Part shown: positions 7,593 to 12,673 of the stretch, in pieces
How the letters are laid out: every line of letters begins with the position of its first letter
How positions within the stretch are numbered: position 1 is the stretch's first letter
Assembly: GCA_031278315.1 (NCBI GenBank)
Contig: JAITKS010000220.1
Location: 1 to 16,199 of the forward strand
Source of the DNA: Planctomycetaceae bacterium
GTDB lineage: Bacteria; Planctomycetota; Planctomycetia; Pirellulales; Thermoguttaceae
DNA length: 16,199 nucleotides
Direction: 5' to 3'
Program-made: the position numbers and the translations under genes
The notes under the pieces: model-generated
The model's input: only the letters and a program-made list of their open reading frames with translations
Database searches by the model: none
What the model was told of the DNA's origin: nothing

Positions 7593-8763
7593 CTACGGCA
7601 ACTGACTCGCTTCGCCTGAATCAATTGTTCCCGCGACAAGCCATATTGCAATAGCTACCGAAAAACTTACAAATTTTACAGAACCATCTCCAAGTGCAGC
7701 ATTAACACCGCTAGTGTGAAGCGAATTCGCTCCCCATCTTGTACGCGAACTATCATTTAGCGTAATTCCGGGCGGTAACTTCGCATGATCATGCCGATAA
7801 ATTGCAGCATTACCACTTGTACCTGTCTCAAATGCTGTTATGGATGAAACTGGTCTTATTCCCGTGTGAAATCTAGTTATCCTTCCAGCGTTTCCGGAAC
7901 CATCATAGTAAAAAACATTAATCCCGCATTCTTTATCAGGTCTTCCAGCACTACCTTCTGAAAACATCAACGAATTAGATGTTCCATCAGGTACTACTAA
8001 TTCGCCCTTCACATTATTTTCCCAATCTCCGCCATTCGGGTTGAAATAACCGGGTAGTGCATCTTTTGAATATGTCCATGTAAAAGTATTTTCAGTATTG
8101 GGTTTAGTTACACCAGTACAGTAAAGGTAATTACATGGTGAACCGTGATTGGTTCCATATTTAGTAGATTGTTTATGTTGTGTTGTAAATGAAGGACAAA
8201 GAAAGTTTGCTATTCCGTCTTTGATTATTCTTGGGTCTGGAGTCGTCGTACCGCTTACATAGTTCATCAAAGCATCGAAAAGAGGCGTTTGTTCCATGTA
8301 AGGAAACAAAGCAACCCACATATTAGGATTACTAGCATTCCAATCTTTACCATCTCCTAGTTCCGAAGGTATAGCACTAGGCAGTTTTTGCTTGTTCACA
8401 TCTGCAAAATTGTGAGCTGATATAGCAAGTTGTTTCAAGTTATTCGAACATTGTGATCTCCTTGCGGCTTCTCTCGCTGCTTGAACGGCAGGTAAAAGTA
8501 ACGCAATCAAAACACCAATGATCGCAATTACAACCAGAAGTTCAACCAGCGTGAAACCAAAACTCCTAGAAATAAACTTGGCAGAATTGTCAAAAAAACC
8601 GCTATAATAATGAGTTTTTGACCTACCTGTTTTGCCCCCCCCCCCCTGTCTTGCCTATTTTAACATTTGTTAAATTGGTAGAATTACAGGAGAGTACTTC
8701 AAACGAAAAATTAATTTCGTTTACAAAAATTTGTTCAAGTTGAATATTCTTTGTTGTTTTCAT
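7593..8763 (-). CDS. DUF1559 prepilin-like (pseudopilin) protein; frame broken at a 12-G tract
   Basis: Read without the break this is a 389-residue pseudopilin. ATG at 8763 follows GAGGTG and encodes MKTTKNIQ and about 43 residues up to a run of 12 G (8635-8646). As written, translation then stops at 8623-8625 after 46 residues. One G fewer (11), or 14, joins the frame to GKTGRSKT and on to the class III signal sequence GFTLVELLVVIAIIGVLIALLLPAVQAAREAARR, which prepilin peptidase would cut before Phe. The C-terminus holds the H-X9-DG motif (HTSGVNAALGDG). No usable ATG or GTG lies between the tract and the prepilin motif; the frame downstream of it has a TAG just before the tract. The 69-residue leader is long for the family. 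Slippage-based phase variation, a pseudogene or a homopolymer read error are all possible. The role of DUF1559 proteins is unknown. Confidence 0.8.
8635..8646 (-). repeat. Homopolymer of 12 G (C on + strand) inside the pseudopilin gene
   Basis: Twelve consecutive C on the + strand, in a region otherwise rich in A and T. It encodes a Gly run in the leader. Its length decides whether the pseudopilin frame is open (11 or 14) or closed (12 as given). Confidence 0.9.
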
Positions 8764-8767
8764 AGTT

Positions 8768-8774
8768 ACACCTC
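8768..8774 (-). promoter_or_regulatory. Ribosome binding site that sets the upstream start of the pseudopilin gene
   Basis: GAGGTGT on the minus strand precedes the ATG at 8763 with about 5 bases of spacing. This supports translation starting before the poly-G tract rather than at a TTG inside the prepilin helix. Just upstream, GATTTC (8785-8790) and GAAATC (8797-8802) form a small hairpin. Confidence 0.6.
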
Positions 8775-9094
8775 ATACCTTTCTGATTTCAAAATAGAAA
8801 TCTATTAACCTTTAGAGTAAAGCACAAAATTTTTTTGTTATTGCATTACTCATTTCAGTCTATTTCCGTGTGGCTCCATTGGGCTGTCAACGCAACAACT
8901 CAACGCATACGGAGTCAAACAACGTTGTGCCGATTCATGTTGTTCGTGTAATCGTGTCAGTAAACACAATAAACACAATATAAATTAATGACGTTATAAG
9001 ACCATAAAAATTACATATTATTTTTATATTCTTTTTATCTCACAATCAAACGGCGTGGAAGTATAACAATACGATCAATACTTGTCAACATAGT

Positions 9095-9140
9095 TGTCTG
9101 AACTTTGATTTGCTTGATTGTGTGATTATTATGATTATCT
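9095..9140. repeat. Direct repeat flanking the Rpn-like gene (3' side)
   Basis: TGTCTGAACTTTGATTTGCT, continuing to GTGATTATTATGATTAT, is repeated in the same orientation at 10383-10434, on the other side of the Rpn-like gene. The two copies share the TGTCTGAACTTTRATTTG head and the TGATTATTATGATT tail and differ in the number of TTTGATTTG-like units between them. Confidence 0.75.
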
Positions 9141-9273
9141 GCCCTTTCCAAAAATTTTAAAGCATGAAAAATATATCGACTAAATAGTTGTAATTAACAA
9201 ATAAATATTCGCTCTTTTACACACTATTCAACTATCAACAATTAACTACATACAGAACAAACTTGCTCGGCAT

Positions 9274-10365
9274 TCAATTAAAAGCTGTCGCAAATTCTCC
9301 AAGAGATACACAAGTTACCGCAAAATCAATAAGCTCATCAAGTTTTTGTACATTTTTAACTTCACTAATTTGCTCTTGTAATTTTGCTGACGGTCTGTCA
9401 AGACGCCTAGTCAAAATACGTATGATAGCTTCAGCTTTACCTCCAGTTTCACCTTCAGCTCTGCCTTCAGTTCTGCCTTCAGCTTTGCCTTCGGCTCTGG
9501 ATAGATTTAACATTTCAGCTCCGTATGGAGTTTGTTTGATTTTTTCAAGTAATGTTGGACTCATTTTAATTTCTCCTTTCTCTATATTGAGTTCAAATAG
9601 TAATTGTAAATATTGCGACCATGAGCTATCGTATCCATATTGCTGTGATTCATTGATCAAATTTTCAAGCCGGTCTTTGTCTAATTCAGACTGTAAACTT
9701 GTTAACAACTTGTACGTTTGATCGTCCAATTCTTTTATCACTACAATTGACACAAGAAAATTAGCATTGGTGATAATATAAATTCCGGGTTCAATATTTT
9801 CAATGCCCCAGCCGTTAGGTAATAGTTTCAACGCCTCTCGCGGAAAATGAGAAACAATAAACAATCCCGCAACTTCGTCACGAGAAATATCGTTAATTTC
9901 ATCAATTTCATTATTTTCATTATTTTCATTATTTTCATTTTTGTTATTTCTTTTATTCCTTTTTTTGTTTTCTTCGTTTTGGTCGTTAAGGTCAAGGTAA
10001 TATTGGAGACCCAAATGTATTAAACGATCAATATCATAAATCGTCAATGTGTCATCAGGAGACTTAAACTCACAAAACGTATGATTGCGTAAACAACCAG
10101 CAATACCGGAAAGCTTACTATTATTCGATGATGGTTTTCGATCAATTAACATATCAATATAACGCGAATTTGATACCGTTTGATATTCAGATATAAACGT
10201 AAATTGACATCCGGCTTTACGGAGTTCTATGTCCATTGCTCCAATATAACCAAAATGCCAACGCGTATATTTACGCCGCGTGTCTTTAATATCCTTATTT
10301 TTATTCTTATTTTTATCATTATCAGCTGATGAATTGGATAAAGATGTATCGTTGTTATTTCTCAT
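9274..10365 (-). CDS. Rpn-like PD-(D/E)XK nuclease family protein
   Basis: A 363-residue protein. The N-terminal third matches the Rpn/PD-(D/E)XK 'putative transposase' families: an early helix HFGYIGAMDIELRKAG, Glu60, then YIDMLIDRK with Asp71 and FCEFKSPDDTL with Glu99 and Lys101, giving the D-x27-E-x-K catalytic pattern intact. Residues 129-160 are an Asn/Glu/Lys low-complexity insert from repeated ATTTTCATT units. Residues 291-311 carry AEG-x repeats typical of the family, followed by a helical tail with RRLDRPS and LDELIDFAVTCVSLGEF. Rpn proteins (RpnA of E. coli) are DNA endonucleases that raise recombination. Direct repeats flank the gene, and the tail of a related gene lies at 16129-16199, so this is a multicopy, probably mobile or recombination-prone family. 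Confidence 0.85.
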   Translation of the reverse strand: MRNNNDTSLSNSSADNDKNKNKNKDIKDTRRKYTRWHFGYIGAMDIELRKAGCQFTFISEYQTVSNSRYIDMLIDRKPSSNNSKLSGIAGCLRNHTFCEFKSPDDTLTIYDIDRLIHLGLQYYLDLNDQNEENKKRNKRNNKNENNENNENNEIDEINDISRDEVAGLFIVSHFPREALKLLPNGWGIENIEPGIYIITNANFLVSIVVIKELDDQTYKLLTSLQSELDKDRLENLINESQQYGYDSSWSQYLQLLFELNIEKGEIKMSPTLLEKIKQTPYGAEMLNLSRAEGKAEGRTEGRAEGETGGKAEAIIRILTRRLDRPSAKLQEQISEVKNVQKLDELIDFAVTCVSLGEFATAFN

Positions 10366-10382
10366 ATTAAATTTAGTGCTAA

Positions 10383-10434
10383 TGTCTGAACTTTAATTTG
10401 TTTAATTTGTTTGGTTTGTTTGATTATTATGATT
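10383..10434. repeat. Direct repeat flanking the Rpn-like gene (5' side)
   Basis: TGTCTGAACTTTAATTTG begins this copy and TGATTATTATGATTTT ends it, matching 9095-9140 in the same orientation. It lies 17 bases before the start codon of the Rpn-like gene and beyond the end of the HEAT-repeat gene. A weak further relative, TGTCTGCACTTTAAATTT, starts at 15473. Confidence 0.75.
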
Positions 10435-10472
10435 TTCGGTAAAATTTCACTTAATAAATTATTCATTTATAT

Positions 10473-12074
10473 TTATTCATTATTTTTTTCCCATGTAGGC
10501 TGACGTTTTTCTAAGCTTTTTTTTGCGGCTTCTCTTACTTCGGGACTTGCATCTCGATGCAACGATTGTACTAGTAATCTCCGGCTCAACTCGCGATATC
10601 CATTCGCTAACAATTGTGCTGCTTTACATCTCAACATTGGCGTTTCACCCTTCGATAAAATTTCACCGATAACGTCCTCTAACGACATAATTAAATTACC
10701 ATATTCAGCACAAAGTAATCCCTTTGCTTTCATAATCGGTTCGCCTAACAACAGAATTGATTTTAACTCTTCCACGACCATCGGATTCGATGTACATATT
10801 ACTTGAAATCTTCGTATTCTCTGTTCTTCGTTCAAACTTTCAAAAGCTTCTAAAAAATTCGATAATTTGATTTCAGGAATAAGATTTTGAACAGTCTCTC
10901 TTACTTCCGCAATTGGACTATTCGCAAATTGCAAAATTCGTAGAGTTGCATTTTTTACATTTCTTCGCCGCAATAAATACAAAGCAGCAATTTGTATTTT
11001 TGGATCAACGTCTTCCGTTGCATTCCATATTAGTTGATCGACAGATTCACCTGCGATTTTTGCTAATTCAGCAAAAGCAATAATTCTCGCTTTACCTTTG
11101 CCTAATCGAAATACATCAAGCAACATCGCCGATAAATTTATCGACGGCACACCGATTTTTCGTATAATCTGAATATATCCCAATTGCACATCTTCAGTCC
11201 AATCAGAAATATATTTACTTGCATCTGCCAACCATTCTATTCTTTTCAAATTTTGTATATTTAACCTTAACGTGTCCGAGACGAAATCATTCAATCTCTT
11301 AAAGATATACGATAAAAACGCCGAATCACATCTTTTACTAAACGCTGTTAAAACAAAAGGAAAAGGTTCAGATTCGTTCATCTGTTCAAATATAATTTCG
11401 AAAATCCGGTTATCAACTACATTAAACACGAATTTTTCTAATCCTCCGTAAGTTGGTAAATTTGTATTAGTCAGATAATCCCGTAATATTTCGAAATCGT
11501 CGTGAAGATACTGATGAAAATAAATCAAGATACGAAAAATAATATCAGGATCATTTTCGTTATAACTGGTCAACCAACCCCAAAGAATTCGCATTAGTTC
11601 AGGTAAAATTACTTTCAAAACTAATCGCCGGTTTTTGCGCGATTCCGCTGCTAAAGCAAGATGATCAAGTAACACTAAAATCACCGATTCTAGTTCTTTG
11701 TCGTTACCTGTTTTGTTACTTTGATCCATGAAAATTGTCAGTAAAACAGGAAGGACTTCATAGAAGTCCAGCATTACCACAATTTGCATTGCATTATATG
11801 CGAGTTCTTTATCTGAACCGGCGATTACTGCTCTCAATCCGGTATTTACTTTTTCTCTATTATCACGAAATAAAGAAAGTAACTCTTCATCGGTCGGTTC
11901 AAACCGAGTAATCAATTGTACGACCCCGCGCCCGCCCCGCGAGGAAAGCATCGCCTTGCCTGAAAGTTGACGTACCGTCGGCTCCGACGATTCTAAAGCC
12001 GTCTCCAATATCCGATTTGCTGTCCGATTCTTTGAACGTGAAAGAATATCTATCGTCGTGTTAATACCAGCCAT
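10473..12074 (-). CDS. HEAT-repeat (armadillo-like) protein
   Basis: A 533-residue, almost wholly helical protein with no signal peptide or clear membrane helix. HEAT-type units are clearest at the N-terminus (ALESSEPTVRQLSGKAML, about 27-44), in the middle (ATEDVDPKIQIAALYLLRRR and ANSPIAEVRETVQNLI) and at the C-terminus (DASPEVREAAKKSLEKR). The central part is too divergent to assign units by eye. Such solenoids usually act as protein-protein scaffolds. It starts 38 bases after the stop of a 53-residue membrane protein on the same strand, so the pair is probably one operon and the small protein may anchor it to the membrane (inference). No enzymatic motif is visible. Confidence 0.75.
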   Translation of the reverse strand: MAGINTTIDILSRSKNRTANRILETALESSEPTVRQLSGKAMLSSRGGRGVVQLITRFEPTDEELLSLFRDNREKVNTGLRAVIAGSDKELAYNAMQIVVMLDFYEVLPVLLTIFMDQSNKTGNDKELESVILVLLDHLALAAESRKNRRLVLKVILPELMRILWGWLTSYNENDPDIIFRILIYFHQYLHDDFEILRDYLTNTNLPTYGGLEKFVFNVVDNRIFEIIFEQMNESEPFPFVLTAFSKRCDSAFLSYIFKRLNDFVSDTLRLNIQNLKRIEWLADASKYISDWTEDVQLGYIQIIRKIGVPSINLSAMLLDVFRLGKGKARIIAFAELAKIAGESVDQLIWNATEDVDPKIQIAALYLLRRRNVKNATLRILQFANSPIAEVRETVQNLIPEIKLSNFLEAFESLNEEQRIRRFQVICTSNPMVVEELKSILLLGEPIMKAKGLLCAEYGNLIMSLEDVIGEILSKGETPMLRCKAAQLLANGYRELSRRLLVQSLHRDASPEVREAAKKSLEKRQPTWEKNNE

Positions 12075-12112
12075 ATCAAAAAAACTTTCTACGAGTTTTC
12101 ACTCTAACCGCG

Positions 12113-12274
12113 TCATACAATCATTCCTAGAATGAATGCAATTAATGCAAGAAAAAAAGTCAACCACCAGCCGAATTTTGCCGCATGTATAAATATTTTT
12201 CGCAAATCTTCATGCCGCGTCGCCGCATAACATATTGAAAAAACTATAATTAGCGGAATTGCACAATATATCAT
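12113..12274 (-). CDS. Small membrane protein, 53 residues
   Basis: An open frame from ATG at 12274 to TGA at 12113-12115. It encodes two hydrophobic helices (IYCAIPLIIVFSICYAA and WWLTFFLALIAFILGMIV) separated by a charged segment, TRHEDLRKIFIHAAKFG, as expected for a two-pass hairpin membrane protein. Spacing to the HEAT-repeat gene downstream is 38 bases on the same strand. I recall similar short proteins with the TRHED-like loop in planctomycetes, but cannot name a family. No clear ribosome site precedes the ATG. The nine-copy 11-bp repeat lies just upstream, in the likely promoter region. Confidence 0.65.
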   Translation of the reverse strand: MIYCAIPLIIVFSICYAATRHEDLRKIFIHAAKFGWWLTFFLALIAFILGMIV

Positions 12275-12290
12275 TATTTATCGTTTTAGT

Positions 12291-12389
12291 AAATTGTTAG
12301 GAAATTGTTAGGAAATGTTTAGGAAATGTTTTGTAAATGTTTTGTAAATGTTGTGTAAATGTTTTGTAAATGTTGTGTAAAGGTTTTGT
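12291..12389. repeat. Nine tandem copies of an 11-bp unit
   Basis: Starting at 12291 the units are AAATTGTTAGG (twice), AAATGTTTAGG, AAATGTTTTGT (twice), AAATGTTGTGT, AAATGTTTTGT, AAATGTTGTGT and AAAGGTTTTGT, with no gaps. The 11-bp period is close to one DNA turn, so the A and T runs fall on the same face. The array lies directly upstream of the minus strand small-protein/HEAT genes. It could be an in-phase bent or protein-binding region, or a simple variable-number tandem repeat. Confidence 0.85.
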
Positions 12390-12511
12390 AAAATATTTAT
12401 AACAATCTGTAGAATTTTTTATTGGAATATTTTTGTAACAAATATTTGTAATTTTGTAAGATGTCTTTGGAATTTTTGTTTTTTAAATTCGCCTTGTCTC
12501 GCTTTCACGGC

Positions 12512-12543
12512 TAATCAAATTAATGATTAATCAAATTAATGAC
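12512..12543. repeat. Two tandem 16-bp units
   Basis: TAATCAAATTAATGAT (12512-12527) is followed directly by TAATCAAATTAATGAC (12528-12543). It lies in the 399-bp gap (12275-12673) between the kinase gene and the small membrane protein gene, a gap with no other gene-like frame. Confidence 0.75.
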
Positions 12544-12551
12544 ACAAAGTA

Positions 12552-12592
12552 TTGTGAGAGACTCAAGACATTGCGTCTCTACAATTTTTTTT
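12552..12592 (+). terminator. Terminator-like hairpin on the + strand with no + strand gene before it
   Basis: TTGT-g-AGAGAC (12552-12562) pairs with GTCTCT-ACAA (12575-12584), 10 bp with one bulged G and a 12-base loop, followed by eight T (12585-12592). The shape is that of an intrinsic terminator reading rightward, yet all nearby genes are on the minus strand. CACAA (12543-12547) can instead pair with TTGTG (12552-12556), which would open the lower stem. Confidence 0.5.
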
Positions 12593-12651
12593 CGTTTGTC
12601 ACTTTTTACAAAAAATAAAAGTCGAATTTCAAAGTATGAAAAATATATCAG

Positions 12652-12670
12652 TGAAATATTACAAAAAAAC
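12652..12670. repeat. 19-base motif shared with 7535-7553
   Basis: TGAAATATTACAAAAAAAC is identical to 7535-7553 and ends 4 bases before the hybrid kinase stop codon. Confidence 0.6.
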
Positions 12671-12673
12671 GAT

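Larger units (their letters stand above)
8764..9273. other. 510-bp intergenic stretch upstream of the pseudopilin gene
   Basis: No convincing gene is present. The pseudopilin leader is at the left. The part around 8865-8960 is less AT-rich than its surroundings and holds the perfect palindrome ACAACGTTGT (8919-8928). TAAACACAA occurs twice in tandem (8961-8978). A direct repeat that also flanks the other side of the Rpn-like gene lies at 9095-9140. The pseudopilin promoter should be here but I cannot place it. Confidence 0.5.

Noticed and set aside
7593..8510. Pseudopilin starting at 8510 with MIALLLPAVQ
   Set aside because: That codon is a TTG inside the prepilin helix; the same frame encodes GFTLVELLVVIAIIG just upstream, which is required for processing.
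8865..8960. Remnant of a protein-coding gene in the less AT-rich patch upstream of the pseudopilin gene
   Set aside because: A short minus strand open frame exists but resembles no family I know and lacks a start signal, so only the palindrome is reported.
9263..9721. 152-residue + strand frame
   Set aside because: Antisense to the Rpn-like gene; its PSALPSVLPSALPSAL stretch is only the reverse of the AEG repeats.
12291..12389. CRISPR array
   Set aside because: Units are 11 bp and directly adjacent, with no unique spacers; a tandem repeat.
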